Shown piece by piece: positions 17,155 through 25,854 of a DNA stretch of 64,000 nt (position 1 is its first letter; each line of letters opens with the position of its first letter). The notes beneath the pieces were generated by a model that worked only from the letters and a program-made list of their open reading frames with translations, ran no database searches and was not told the origin of the DNA. The DNA is taken from positions 1 through 64,000 of the forward strand of contig CAVWEI010000025.1 of NCBI GenBank assembly GCA_963753845.1, read 5' to 3'. The DNA is from Thiosocius sp963753845 (GTDB taxonomy: Bacteria > Pseudomonadota > Gammaproteobacteria > Chromatiales > Chromatiaceae). A program made the translations under genes and the position numbers.

Positions 17155-18662
17155 GGCTGCGCGGCGGGGGTAACCCGGTGCAGCCAGTCGGCCAAGGCAA
17201 GGCCCCATTGCTCCCTCGGGCTGTCCAGGCTGAGCGTGCTGTGTTCAGCCTGTTGTTGCAATGTCGTCAGCAGTGCGGGCAGTTGCTCGGGAGAAATATC
17301 CGTAAACAGACCATCATTGAAGGCTACCAGCCAGGCCATCTGAAACGTTTCTGAATGCGGTGCCAGACGGTCCTGTTTGAGGATCTCGCGCAACACCCGA
17401 CCCCGCGCAATGGTTGCGACCATCGATGATTCCAGTCGGGCGCCGAAGCGGGTGAAAACCTCCAGTTCGAGAAACTGCAGGTAGTCGAGTTTCATCCGTC
17501 CGGCCTCTTCCTTGATCCGCGGGTGTTGGGCCGCACCGCCGATACGTGACACGGACCTGGCGATGTCAATGGCGGGTCGGAAGCCCGCGGCAAACAGTTC
17601 GCGATCCAGGTAGATCTGGCCATCGGTGATAGAGATCAGATTGGTGGGGATGTAGGAGGCGATCTCGCCCTGTGTGGTCTCCACGATAGGGAGGGCGGTC
17701 ATGCTGCCGCCGCCGTGGGCCGGGTTGAGGCAGGTGGCCCGCTCGAGCAATCGCGCATGGACCGAGAAGATATCACCGGGATAAGCCTCACGCCCCGGAG
17801 GGCGGCGCAACAGCAGCGAAAGCTCGCGGTATGTCCGCGCGTGGCTGACCAGGTCGTCGTAAACGATCAAGGTATCGCGGCCCTGCCGCATCCAGAACTC
17901 CGCGACCGCGCACCCGGCAAAGGGTGCAAGATGCTGCAGCCCGGCCAGGCTGCTGGCCTCGGCCACGATCACGGTGGTGTATTCCAGGGCGCCGTATTCA
18001 CGCAGGGTTTCGATGGTGCTGACAACCGTCGAGCGTTTCTGTCCGATCAGCACATAGATGCAGTTCACGCCCCTGCCGCGCTGATTGATGACGGTGTCCA
18101 GTGCCAGTGAACTGCGGCCGAGCCCATCATCGCCCAGCAACAACTGACGCTGGCCCTTGCCGATCGGGATCAATGTGTCGATGATCTTGATGCCGGTGTA
18201 GAGAGGTGAATGCACGAAATCGCGCGCCACTATGGGTGGCGAGGGTGCCTCGAGATATTGCCATCCGGTCGGACGAGGTGACGGCCGGTCGTCGAGTGGC
18301 GTGCCCAGGGGGTCGATTACGCGTCCCAGCAAGGCATCGCCAACCGGCAGGCTCAGTCGGTGCGCGGTAAGGTGGACCGGGGTGCCGGATCTGAGGGCAT
18401 CGGTCTCGTGCAGCAATACGGCACCCACCCGCTCCCCGGTGAGATCGAACACCATGCCACGGCTGCCATCCTCAAACTCCAGGATGTCGTCCATGGCGGC
18501 AGAGGGCAGGCCGGCGATCCAGGTGATGCCGTCACCCACGGAGACCACGCTGCCACGCTCACTGATGCGCAGGCGGGGGCGGTAGTCGATTAGCCAGGCG
18601 GCCTGCTGTGCAAGGGGGCCTGTAGCCGCAAACTCATCGGGGGGCACGAGCGAACTCCGCAA
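17151..18662 (-). CDS. atpA: N-type ATPase alpha subunit
   Basis: The 503-residue non-catalytic alpha subunit of the F1 head. It has the N-terminal barrel (GDGITWIAGLPSAAMDDILE), the nucleotide-binding core and the C-terminal helical domain. SVSRIGGAAQHPRIKEEAG retains the arginine finger segment. The Walker A loop is unusual: IGKGQRQLLLGDDGLGRSSL at about 168-187, where the usual form is GDRQTGKT, so the Lys is Arg-183. The start overlaps the end of atpF by 29 nt, common in this operon type. Only the noncatalytic nucleotide site should be affected. Confidence 0.93.
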   Translation of the reverse strand: MRSSLVPPDEFAATGPLAQQAAWLIDYRPRLRISERGSVVSVGDGITWIAGLPSAAMDDILEFEDGSRGMVFDLTGERVGAVLLHETDALRSGTPVHLTAHRLSLPVGDALLGRVIDPLGTPLDDRPSPRPTGWQYLEAPSPPIVARDFVHSPLYTGIKIIDTLIPIGKGQRQLLLGDDGLGRSSLALDTVINQRGRGVNCIYVLIGQKRSTVVSTIETLREYGALEYTTVIVAEASSLAGLQHLAPFAGCAVAEFWMRQGRDTLIVYDDLVSHARTYRELSLLLRRPPGREAYPGDIFSVHARLLERATCLNPAHGGGSMTALPIVETTQGEIASYIPTNLISITDGQIYLDRELFAAGFRPAIDIARSVSRIGGAAQHPRIKEEAGRMKLDYLQFLELEVFTRFGARLESSMVATIARGRVLREILKQDRLAPHSETFQMAWLVAFNDGLFTDISPEQLPALLTTLQQQAEHSTLSLDSPREQWGLALADWLHRVTPAAQP

Positions 18663-19383
18663 AGCCTTTCAGTTCATCGCGCACATTGGCCGCCAGCACC
18701 CAGGCGCCGATAACGATATGCAGGCCGGCGAGAAGCGTTTCGTCCTGAATGAAGCGAACCGGGACCGAGAGACCACTGGCCTGGTGCAGGGCCGCCTCGA
18801 GTTGCTGGCGCTGCTCGGCGGCCAGCTCAAAGGCACTGCTGACCTCAATCGTCTGCGGCGGCTCACCCCATTGTTGTCTCAGGCCGGTAGTCTGTTGCTC
18901 GGACAAGCCGTGCAATTCTTCGAGCAGCAGGTTCAGCAGACGCGCCTCCAGCTCCGGCCCGCAGGTCTGTCCCAATAAGCGGCTGGAGAAGACGGCACCC
19001 AGTTGCAGGGCCTGATGTTCGATCGCCCGCTGCTGCTCGGTGTGCTGGCGTTCTTCGGCAACCCGGCTTTTTTCCCGCTCCTGATCGAGCGTGCCCTGCA
19101 GCGCCGACAATTGGCGGGTACTTTCCTCGTCCAGTTGCCGGGCGAGGGTCTCTTTGGCCTGGTGGCGTTCCCGCTCCCAGTCGGCCAACCGGTCTTCGTA
19201 TTGTGCCTTCAGCGAATCCGCCTCGTCCTGCAGCCGGTGGGCCTCGGCGAGCTGTCCTTCGATGGCGTTGCGGCGCCTGGCGATCACGTCGAGCACCGGC
19301 TGGTACAGGAAGCGTTTTAGGATCCATACCAGGACCAGGAAGTTGATGATCTCCAGCAGGAAGGTGGACCAGTTCAGTTCCAA
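18634..19383 (-). CDS. atpF: N-type ATPase subunit b (b-delta-like)
   Basis: The 249-residue peripheral-stalk subunit has one N-terminal membrane helix (FLLEIINFLVLVWILKRFLY). A long charged coiled coil follows (AEAHRLQDEADSLKAQYEDR onward to about 130). The C-terminal ~110 residues include LPVRFIQD-type strand sequence and match the delta-like end domain of alternative F1Fo b subunits. No separate atpH gene is present, which agrees with this domain taking over delta's job. The gene follows atpE after 34 nt. Confidence 0.92.
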   Translation of the reverse strand: MELNWSTFLLEIINFLVLVWILKRFLYQPVLDVIARRRNAIEGQLAEAHRLQDEADSLKAQYEDRLADWERERHQAKETLARQLDEESTRQLSALQGTLDQEREKSRVAEERQHTEQQRAIEHQALQLGAVFSSRLLGQTCGPELEARLLNLLLEELHGLSEQQTTGLRQQWGEPPQTIEVSSAFELAAEQRQQLEAALHQASGLSVPVRFIQDETLLAGLHIVIGAWVLAANVRDELKGFAEFARAPR

Positions 19384-19417
19384 AACGGACGTCCTTCGGT
19401 AAACAGGGTCTGGGTGG

Positions 19418-19684
19418 CTACTTGATCAGATATTCCAGCAGCGGATTACGGAACAGTACGATCAGCACGATGACCAACACGTAAATGGCGAGTGATTCGA
19501 TCATGGCCAGACCGATGAACAGGGTGCGCATGATCGATTTTTCAGACTCCGGCTGGCGCGCCAGGGCGTCCAGTGCCTTGCTGATCGCCCAACCCATCGC
19601 AATGGCGGGCAGCATGACACCCAGCGCGATGCCGAGGACGGCGGCCACGGTCGAAACCAGGGCAAAACTGGACAGGTCAGGCAT
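19418..19684 (-). CDS. atpE: N-type ATPase c-ring subunit
   Basis: The 88-residue hairpin of two helices has a polar loop LARQPES at about 41-47. The ion-carrying carboxylate is Glu63 in GLAMIESLAIY. At the position of the Na+-binding Gln of sodium c subunits (GxGQGYA) this protein has Met30 (LPAIAMGWA), and the residue after Glu-Ser is Leu rather than Thr. That ligand set predicts proton, not sodium, coupling. The true start is MPDLSS, 6 nt after GGAG; the upstream frame is the tail of atpB. Confidence 0.92.
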   Translation of the reverse strand: MPDLSSFALVSTVAAVLGIALGVMLPAIAMGWAISKALDALARQPESEKSIMRTLFIGLAMIESLAIYVLVIVLIVLFRNPLLEYLIK

Positions 19685-20375
19685 GGGGAGCTCCTTGCAC
19701 GTGTTGCCGTCGTTGTTGTGATTGTAGGCCGCCGGCGACATAGATGAGCGCCAGCATGCCGAAGATATAGGCCTGAACCAGGGCCTCTATGATGTGCAGC
19801 ATCAGGATCGGCACCGGTGCCAGAAAACCGGCCACCAGCAGGATCAACAGGGCGGCCATCTCCAGGCTCATCATGTTGCCAAACAGGCGTACCGCCAGGG
19901 CCACGGTACGGGTCACCTCACTGATCAGGTGGAAGGGCAACAGGATGGGGCTCGGTGACATGTAGTGACGCAGGTAGTTTTTCAGACCGGCGATGCGGAT
20001 GCCGTACCAGTGGGTGGACAGGAATACCAGGATCGCCAGCGCCGCGGTAGCAGACAGGTCGCGGGTGGGGGAGTGTGCGCCGGGGACCAGGCCACTGAGA
20101 TTGGCGATCACCAGGAAAATCCACAGGCTGCCGATGAACGGCAACAGACGGCGGGCATATGCCGGTTCGACGGCGGCGATAGCCTCTTCGATCGTGGACA
20201 CGATGCCTTCCAGTGCGGTCTGCGCCGGCCCCGGGGAGATGCTGAGCCGCCGGGTGATGAGCCAGCAGCCAAGCCAGAGGATGCCGATGATGACCCAGGT
20301 CGTGACTACCGTGCTGGTGACCACTACCGGCCCGAATTCGATCACCGGCTCTATCAGCATTTCCCCCTGGGCCAT
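19677..20375 (-). CDS. atpB: N-type ATPase subunit a
   Basis: The 232-residue stator channel subunit has five or six membrane helices. The essential Arg is in TVALAVRLFGNMMSLEM (Arg163). HIIEALVQAYIFGMLALIYV forms the last helix with the conserved Gln. It starts 4 nt after the atpQ stop and its end overlaps the atpE start by 8 nt. The helix before the Arg carries a Pro-rich SPSPILLPFHLISE loop, as in alternative F1Fo a subunits. Confidence 0.92.
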   Translation of the reverse strand: MAQGEMLIEPVIEFGPVVVTSTVVTTWVIIGILWLGCWLITRRLSISPGPAQTALEGIVSTIEEAIAAVEPAYARRLLPFIGSLWIFLVIANLSGLVPGAHSPTRDLSATAALAILVFLSTHWYGIRIAGLKNYLRHYMSPSPILLPFHLISEVTRTVALAVRLFGNMMSLEMAALLILLVAGFLAPVPILMLHIIEALVQAYIFGMLALIYVAGGLQSQQRRQHVQGAPHA

Positions 20376-20379
20376 GTCG

Positions 20380-20649
20380 TCACTCCCTGAGGAAAAGATA
20401 CACGTTGAGCCCGCCGATAAACACGCCCAGCAGGATCAGGCTCATGGTCCAGCGGGTCGAATAGCCGCTGACCAGACTGTCCAGCCAGATCCCCAGATAG
20501 GCACCGCCCACGACCGGCAGCACGAACACCAGGCCCAAGGTGCCGAGATAGACTGTCTGGCCGATCAGGGTGGGGCGTTCATGCTCGGCCTTCTGCATCC
20601 GTCTGGCCTGTCGCTCTATCGCTTTCCTCAGTTCTTCGCGGGATTCCAT
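20380..20649 (-). CDS. atpQ: N-type ATPase AtpQ (AtpI-like two-helix protein)
   Basis: The 89-residue protein has a basic N-terminal helix (RKAIERQARRMQKAEHERPT) and two membrane helices, LIGQTVYLGTLGLVFVLPVV and WTMSLILLGVFIGGLNVYLF. This is the AtpI-like small protein found between atpC and atpB in alternative ATPase operons, probably an assembly factor for the c ring. It starts immediately after the atpC stop. The second small protein usually found here (AtpR) is absent: atpB begins only 4 nt after atpQ ends. Confidence 0.85.
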   Translation of the reverse strand: MESREELRKAIERQARRMQKAEHERPTLIGQTVYLGTLGLVFVLPVVGGAYLGIWLDSLVSGYSTRWTMSLILLGVFIGGLNVYLFLRE

Positions 20650-21051
20650 CTATGCCTCCGCCCGGCCCAGCCGCCACATCCGCCGCAGCATCTCTTCCTC
20701 CATCCGGTGCAAACTGGCCTTGGTCGTGTGAAGTTCTTCCTCCTCGGCCAGCAATTGTTGCTGCATGGCAGCGCTGATGGCGGTGTAGTCATCACCCAGC
20801 AGGAAATGACGCGTGCTCAGGGTCAGCTGGTTGTCGTGGAAGTACAGCAGCGCGCCAGGCTGGGCGAGGTACTGCCATGACCCGCCTGCATCTCGGAAAC
20901 GAGCCAGGCCGACGCTTAGGCTGGTCATCAGGCGGGTATGGCCGGCGAGTATGCCGAAACTGCCCGAGGCGTCCTCGCCGACAAAGGCAGCCACACCGGG
21001 TATGCGCTGCGCATGTGTGGCATCCTGGAGCAGCAGCTCGAAGGTCTTCAT
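20650..21051 (-). CDS. atpC: N-type ATPase epsilon subunit
   Basis: The 133-residue epsilon subunit starts MKTFELLLQDATHAQRIPGV, four bases overlapping the atpD stop (ATGA). The N-terminal beta sandwich is seen in FVGEDASGSFGILAGHTRLM and WQYLAQPGALLYFHDNQLTL. The C-terminal part is a single acidic/basic coiled coil (LLAEEEELHTTKASLHRMEE). It couples the rotor to the head and can inhibit hydrolysis. Confidence 0.9.
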   Translation of the reverse strand: MKTFELLLQDATHAQRIPGVAAFVGEDASGSFGILAGHTRLMTSLSVGLARFRDAGGSWQYLAQPGALLYFHDNQLTLSTRHFLLGDDYTAISAAMQQQLLAEEEELHTTKASLHRMEEEMLRRMWRLGRAEA

Positions 21052-22481
21052 GCGGCGTGCTCCGTCATGGTGCCGCGCATGTAGCACGACTCCTCCGGCA
21101 CCTCGTCGTGGTGTCCCTGCATGAACGCCTCGCAATCGCTCAGGGTCTGTTCCAGGGGTACGCTCACGCCGGGGATGCCGCTGTGCGCGGCAGTCGTCCA
21201 GAATGGCTGGCTCAGATAGCGCTGGAGTTTGCGCGCGCGCATCACCACCTGGCGGTCCTTCGGTGACAGCTCCTCGATACCGAGCATGGTGATGATATCT
21301 TCCAGCTCCTGGTAACGCGCAAGGTGCTCACGTACGCCCTCGGCTACCGCGTAGTGGCGCTCGCCCAAAGTGCGTCGGTCCATCAGCTTGCTGGCAGACT
21401 GTAACGGGTCAACGGCGGGGTAGATGCCCTTGCCGGCCTGAGCACGGGACAATATTACATTGGTGTCTAGGTGGCTCAGGATGGCATTGACTGCCGGATC
21501 GGTCATATCGTCGGCTGGCACATACACCGCCTGCACCGAGGTGATGGCGCCCTGCCGGGTGGAAAGGATGCGTTCCTGTATCTCTGCGACCTCGGTAGTC
21601 AAGGTGGGCTGGTAGCCCACTGTGGCGGGCATCCGCCCGAGCAGGCTGGAGATCTCACTGCCTGCCTGTACAAAGCGGAAGATATTGTCCATCACGAAAA
21701 GTACGTCCTTGTGCAGGCTGTCGCGCAGATACTCGGCGTAGGTAAGCGCGGTAAGGCCCACGCGGAAACGGACACCGGGTGACTCATCCATCTGGCCGAA
21801 CACCATCAGTGTCTGTTCCAGTACTCCGGCCCTTTTAATCTTGTGCCATAGTTCGTGGCCTTCGCGGATGCGCTCGCCTACGCCGGCGAACACGGATACC
21901 CCCTTATGCAGGGTTGCCATCGCATGCATGAATTCCATGATCAGCACTGTCTTGCCGACGCCGGCGCCGCCAAACAGGCCGGTCTTGCCGCCCTTGATGA
22001 ATGGACACAGAAGGTCGATGACCTTGATCCCGGTCTCCAGCAGCTCACCGGTGCCGACGGCCTCGTGGATCGGCGGCGGTTTGGAATGGATGTTGCTGTA
22101 TGTCGATGCCTGAAGTGGAGTCTGGCCATCAAGTGGTTCGCCAAAGACATTCAACAGTCGCCCGAGGCAGTCAGGGGTCACCGGAACATGCAGAGGCGCG
22201 CCCGTGTCATACACATTCATTCCCCGATGCAGGCCACTGGTACGGTGCAGGGTGATGGCCCTGAGATGGCGTTCATCAAGATGTTGGTGGACCTCGAACA
22301 GGTAGCTGTCGCTGTTCAGCGAGGCATACAGCCCCTGGCGTAAAGGCGGCAGGATATTGCAGGCGATCACAACCACCGGCCCGTGCACCTCCGCGATCAT
22401 GCCGATAGGTGCCTCCGGTCGTTCATGCGCTGCGACCGTTCCGGGTATGGCTGCAGTCTGTTCGGTTCTTGGATATGACAT
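21048..22481 (-). CDS. atpD: N-type ATPase beta subunit (catalytic)
   Basis: The 477-residue catalytic subunit opens the operon, which is the hallmark of N-type ATPase clusters. The Walker A GGAGVGKT lies at 171-178. The Walker B region reads KDVLFVMDNIFRFVQAGSEI, and EELSPKDRQVVMRARKLQRY replaces the classical DELSEED segment. The N-terminal barrel contains EVHGPVVVIACNILPPLRQG. It hydrolyses or makes ATP at the head. The start has only a weak ribosome site. Confidence 0.95.
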   Translation of the reverse strand: MSYPRTEQTAAIPGTVAAHERPEAPIGMIAEVHGPVVVIACNILPPLRQGLYASLNSDSYLFEVHQHLDERHLRAITLHRTSGLHRGMNVYDTGAPLHVPVTPDCLGRLLNVFGEPLDGQTPLQASTYSNIHSKPPPIHEAVGTGELLETGIKVIDLLCPFIKGGKTGLFGGAGVGKTVLIMEFMHAMATLHKGVSVFAGVGERIREGHELWHKIKRAGVLEQTLMVFGQMDESPGVRFRVGLTALTYAEYLRDSLHKDVLFVMDNIFRFVQAGSEISSLLGRMPATVGYQPTLTTEVAEIQERILSTRQGAITSVQAVYVPADDMTDPAVNAILSHLDTNVILSRAQAGKGIYPAVDPLQSASKLMDRRTLGERHYAVAEGVREHLARYQELEDIITMLGIEELSPKDRQVVMRARKLQRYLSQPFWTTAAHSGIPGVSVPLEQTLSDCEAFMQGHHDEVPEESCYMRGTMTEHAA

Positions 22482-22912
22482 CTATCGGCTCGACGTCGTT
22501 ACCATCAGATTGTGCTGTATTGCAGCAGGATTGGCGGCGTTTGTCGGTTCGGTATACGCAGGTCCCGAGTGCACTGAAGCCACACGGTGCGACTCACACG
22601 AATATCTGTGATGCCTTAACCCGAATTGTAGAGGATTCCAATGTTCCGGTCTGGTTGATCAGTGATTCTTGCGAAAAAAGGGACCTGCCTCCGGTGGCAC
22701 GTTTGACCGCATTCGCAGTGGCCCCGTCGGCAAGGCGCGCTATCCTTTTTCCCAGCGCTCCCTCCATAAGCCGGTGCGCATGAGGATGAGCTCCTGTCCG
22801 GGCGGCTGGGCCGTGTCGGGTGCCCAGAGCATTCGGAATCGCATGTACGAAGTATCCCTGCCGGGGCCCGAAAGCGTTATCCTCGAACTTATAGCAAAGG
22901 AGGGGTAGTCGG
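22482..22912. other. Divergent intergenic region between atpD and pcm
   Basis: 431 bp between the divergent ATPase operon and the pcm operon, so it should contain both promoters. The AT-rich part near 22490-22520 is the likeliest atp promoter. Open frames here (for instance 22669-22908) have no recognisable sequence and I do not call them genes. Confidence 0.4.
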
Positions 22913-23596
22913 ATGAAATGGTCGCGTGAATCAGGGATGCAGCAGATGCTGGCCGATATCGGGGACGAGGTGAAATATACCCGTGACCTGATCGGGAAAG
23001 CGGCCCTGAGTGATCGTGTCATGAGCGCCATGGCCGCGGTGCCGCGCGATGAATTTGTGCCGGCGGACATCAAAACGCTGGCGTTTGACAATCGGCCCCT
23101 GCCAATCGGGCATGGTCAGACGATTTCCCAACCCTACATTGTTGCCCTGATGACCGATCTGCTCGCACCCGAGGCGAATCATGTCGTGCTCGAGATCGGC
23201 ACCGGGTCGGGGTATCAGACGGCAGTATTGTCGCGGCTTTGCCGGACCGTATATAGCATGGACCTTGTTCCGGCACTCGTGGATTCCGCGGCGGCCCGGC
23301 TGTCGCGGCTGGGCTGTTCGAACGTCCATGTCCGCAGCGGCAACGGTTATGCCGGTTGGCCCGAAAACGCGCCCTATGACGGCATCATCGTTACCGCGGC
23401 AGCAAGCCATATCCCGGAGGCGCTGGTCGAACAACTCAGGCCGGGTGGGCGGCTCGTGATCCCGGTCGGACTGCCGCATGCGAGCCAGGAACTGATGCTG
23501 GTGAGCAAGCAGGGGGACGGGCGCACGCAGGTTCGCGAAGTGATCGGGGTTGTTTTCGTCCCCTTGCTCGACATTCAGGGCGTGCACAAAGAATGA
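22913..23596 (+). CDS. pcm: Protein-L-isoaspartate O-methyltransferase
   Basis: The 227-residue enzyme repairs isoaspartyl damage with SAM. Diagnostic stretches are VPRDEFVP, PLPIGHGQTISQPYIVALMT (substrate-binding motif), VVLEIGTGSGYQTAVLSRLC (SAM motif I), NVHVRSGNGYAGWPENAPYD and IIVTAAASHIPEALVEQLRP, then GGRLVIPVG. AAAGGAGG precedes the ATG. Its stop overlaps the start of the channel-like gene at 23593 by 4 nt. Confidence 0.93.
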   Translation: MKWSRESGMQQMLADIGDEVKYTRDLIGKAALSDRVMSAMAAVPRDEFVPADIKTLAFDNRPLPIGHGQTISQPYIVALMTDLLAPEANHVVLEIGTGSGYQTAVLSRLCRTVYSMDLVPALVDSAAARLSRLGCSNVHVRSGNGYAGWPENAPYDGIIVTAAASHIPEALVEQLRPGGRLVIPVGLPHASQELMLVSKQGDGRTQVREVIGVVFVPLLDIQGVHKE

Positions 23597-24108
23597 AACA
23601 TGGATTGCCACATAAGCGGTTCCAGAGGTTTGTGGCGGATATCTTCGCGCATACGCCCTTTGCAAAAATGGTGTTGCTGCTGGTGGCGCTGTGGCTGGTT
23701 TTTTCCGCTGGCCTGTATCTGGCGGAGCGGGGGGCGGTGGGAACCTCGATAAATTCATACGGAGAGGCCCTGTATTGGGGGGTCGCCGCATTCTCGACTG
23801 CCGGAATTGCCGCAAAGCCGATCACCGGTATGGCAGAGTTAATTGGTGCCTTGTGGATTGTAGTGGGTTCGGTGCTGTTTTTTGGGGCCATCGTTGCGAC
23901 GATCACAACCTATTTTACGCGGCCGATGCAGCGGCCGCACAAGAAGATCATTGATACGATCGAGTTCAACCTCGAACAGCTGAATGATCTGACGATCGAC
24001 GAGCTCGACCTGCTGAAGGAAACGGTCGATACGTTGATTTCGCATGTCGAGCACCTCAAGAAGAAGCAGACATTGAAGGATCATCGTCGAGATCGTTTGA
24101 ACCCGTGA
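23593..24108 (+). CDS. Two-helix channel-like protein, paralogue of 15464-15979
   Basis: The 171-residue protein is the same length as its paralogue across the ATPase operon and similar throughout. The shared blocks are AHTPFAKMVLLLVALWLVFS, ALYWGVAAFSTAGIA and the tail IIDTIEFNLEQLNDLTIDEL. Its filter reads TAGIAA, one step further from the potassium-channel TVGYGD. It starts in an ATGA overlap with the pcm stop, so translation is coupled to pcm. The conserved acidic coiled tail suggests oligomer assembly. Ion specificity cannot be inferred. Confidence 0.75.
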   Translation: MKHGLPHKRFQRFVADIFAHTPFAKMVLLLVALWLVFSAGLYLAERGAVGTSINSYGEALYWGVAAFSTAGIAAKPITGMAELIGALWIVVGSVLFFGAIVATITTYFTRPMQRPHKKIIDTIEFNLEQLNDLTIDELDLLKETVDTLISHVEHLKKKQTLKDHRRDRLNP

Positions 24109-24204
24109 TCGGGTTCGCCACACGCTCACGTCTGCCAACGGTCACACATGATGCGCAAGGCGCCCGTGGCATCATCGCATCGTGCTTTGACGGGTAGGTG
24201 AGCA

Positions 24205-25479
24205 GTGAGGACCTGGTGCTTTTTGTTGTTTGTCCTGGTCGCGGCCGGCGTTTCAGCCGAAGGCGAGGCCCCGGCCTGGGTAACGACGGACGACGAAGGT
24301 CGGGTAAAGGTCCATCTCTGGTTTTTCTGGTCGCAGCACTGCCCCCATTGCCGCGACGCCAGGGTGACGATGGAGCGCATGGACAGTGACCACCCCTGGT
24401 TGGTGCTGCATTCCCACGAGGTTTCTGCAAGCCAGGAGGATGCCCGCCTGTACGTGGACATGGCGAGCCAGCTGGGGCACGAGGCGCGTTCAGTGCCGGG
24501 TTTCATCCTGTGCGGTGAGATGATGACCGGCTTCGACCGGGAGGACACCACGGGACATCTGCTGGAACAGTGGGCCCGAAGCTGCCTTGAGCGGGCGACA
24601 CATGCCGATCCCATGGCTGCGGTAGCAGCACCGCTTCTGGTACAGCCAGGATCACAGGTGGTTGCTGGCTTCGATCTGGCGCGGTTGTCGCTGCCGGTCG
24701 TCACCATGCTGCTCGCGGCGATGGATGCCTTCAATCCATGTGCGTTTTTCGTGCTGCTGTTCCTTCTCAGCCTGCTGACCCACGAACACTCCCGCAGCCG
24801 CATGTTGATTATCGGCGGTATTTTCGTGTTGTGCTCCGGACTGGTCTACTTCGGCCTGATGGCGGCCTGGCTCAACGTCTTTCTTGTCACCAGTGAACTG
24901 CGCGCGGTGACCCTGGCAGCGGGTCTCCTCGCCGTCGCCATGGCCGCGGTGAATCTGAAGGATTACATCTGGTTCAAGCGGGGCTTTTCGCTCTCGATTC
25001 CGGACAGCGCCAAGCCCCGTTTGTTCGAGCACATGCGCGGGCTGCTGAAGGAGCGCAGCCTCCCGGGTATGTTACTTGCGACCGTTACCCTCGCGCTCGC
25101 AGCCAATAGCTATGAGCTCCTGTGCACGGCGGGTTTTCCCGTGATCTATACGCGCCTGCTCACCCTTCAGGGATTGTCGGGTCCCGCCCACTATGCCTAT
25201 CTCCTGCTCTATAACATCGTCTATGTGTTGCCATTGCTCGCCATAGTTCTCGTCTATGTGCGAACCCTGGGTTCGCGCAAGCTCAGCGAAGGGGAGGGGC
25301 GTGTTCTCAAACTCGTGTCTGGCCTGATGATGCTGGGTCTGGGCATCGCCCTGGTGGCCGCACCCGAGTACCTGTCCAGGCCGGAGGTGGCCGGAGGCTT
25401 CGTGCTGATTGCGGTGCTCGTCGGCGTGCTGGCTTGGCGGCGGGAAAGAAAAGCAGGCCGCGCCGCGACACGAAACTGA
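24205..25479 (+). CDS. Thioredoxin domain fused to a DsbD/CcdA-like membrane domain
   Basis: The 424-residue protein has a signal peptide, then a thioredoxin fold with CPHC at 46-49 (FFWSQHCPHCRDARV) facing the periplasm. About seven membrane helices follow. Two intramembrane cysteines, MDAFNPCAFFVLLFLLSLL and SYELLCTAGFPVIYTRLL, match the redox pair of CcdA/DsbD. It should carry reducing electrons across the membrane to the thioredoxin domain. The order (thioredoxin first) differs from DsbD, where thioredoxin is last. The start is GTG 24205. Confidence 0.8.
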   Translation: MRTWCFLLFVLVAAGVSAEGEAPAWVTTDDEGRVKVHLWFFWSQHCPHCRDARVTMERMDSDHPWLVLHSHEVSASQEDARLYVDMASQLGHEARSVPGFILCGEMMTGFDREDTTGHLLEQWARSCLERATHADPMAAVAAPLLVQPGSQVVAGFDLARLSLPVVTMLLAAMDAFNPCAFFVLLFLLSLLTHEHSRSRMLIIGGIFVLCSGLVYFGLMAAWLNVFLVTSELRAVTLAAGLLAVAMAAVNLKDYIWFKRGFSLSIPDSAKPRLFEHMRGLLKERSLPGMLLATVTLALAANSYELLCTAGFPVIYTRLLTLQGLSGPAHYAYLLLYNIVYVLPLLAIVLVYVRTLGSRKLSEGEGRVLKLVSGLMMLGLGIALVAAPEYLSRPEVAGGFVLIAVLVGVLAWRRERKAGRAATRN

Positions 25480-25854
25480 ATCGGTATGGCCGCGGTGATT
25501 TCTCAGCCGGCGTCCTGATGATGACCAGGTGGCCAGCAATTCTTGCTAGGCAGCCTCTAGAAAATCTGGATACCCCCTTAATGATGATGTATCGGTCGTC
25601 AACGTATGTGGCGCGCGTCCAACCCTCGATCCGGGCCGGTTTCATTGGCGAAAAAACCTAATATAGGATACCGAACAGCATGTTACCTCCGGGTTTTCTT
25701 GGAATTCTCCCCTGTAATTCCGCGTATCCCCATTAGCTCCGCCAGTTCGGATCCTGGAAATAGAGGTGAGTTATACTGCGACGGTCAAGTGACGTCGGAA
25801 CGTGGCCTGTCGGCTGGGGCGAGGCCTCGTTCCACCCCAAGCTGGATTTCGCAA
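25480..25854. other. Intergenic region at the start of the glycan block
   Basis: No gene. The stretch 25640-25780 is AT-richer than its flanks and contains AATATAGGAT and GAGTTATACTG, either of which could be a -10 box for the plus-strand glycosyltransferase genes. No JUMPstart-like element was seen. Confidence 0.35.

Noticed and set aside
22594..22908. Open frames between atpD and pcm as candidate genes
   Set aside because: No start site, no family-like motifs, and the region is a divergent promoter gap.
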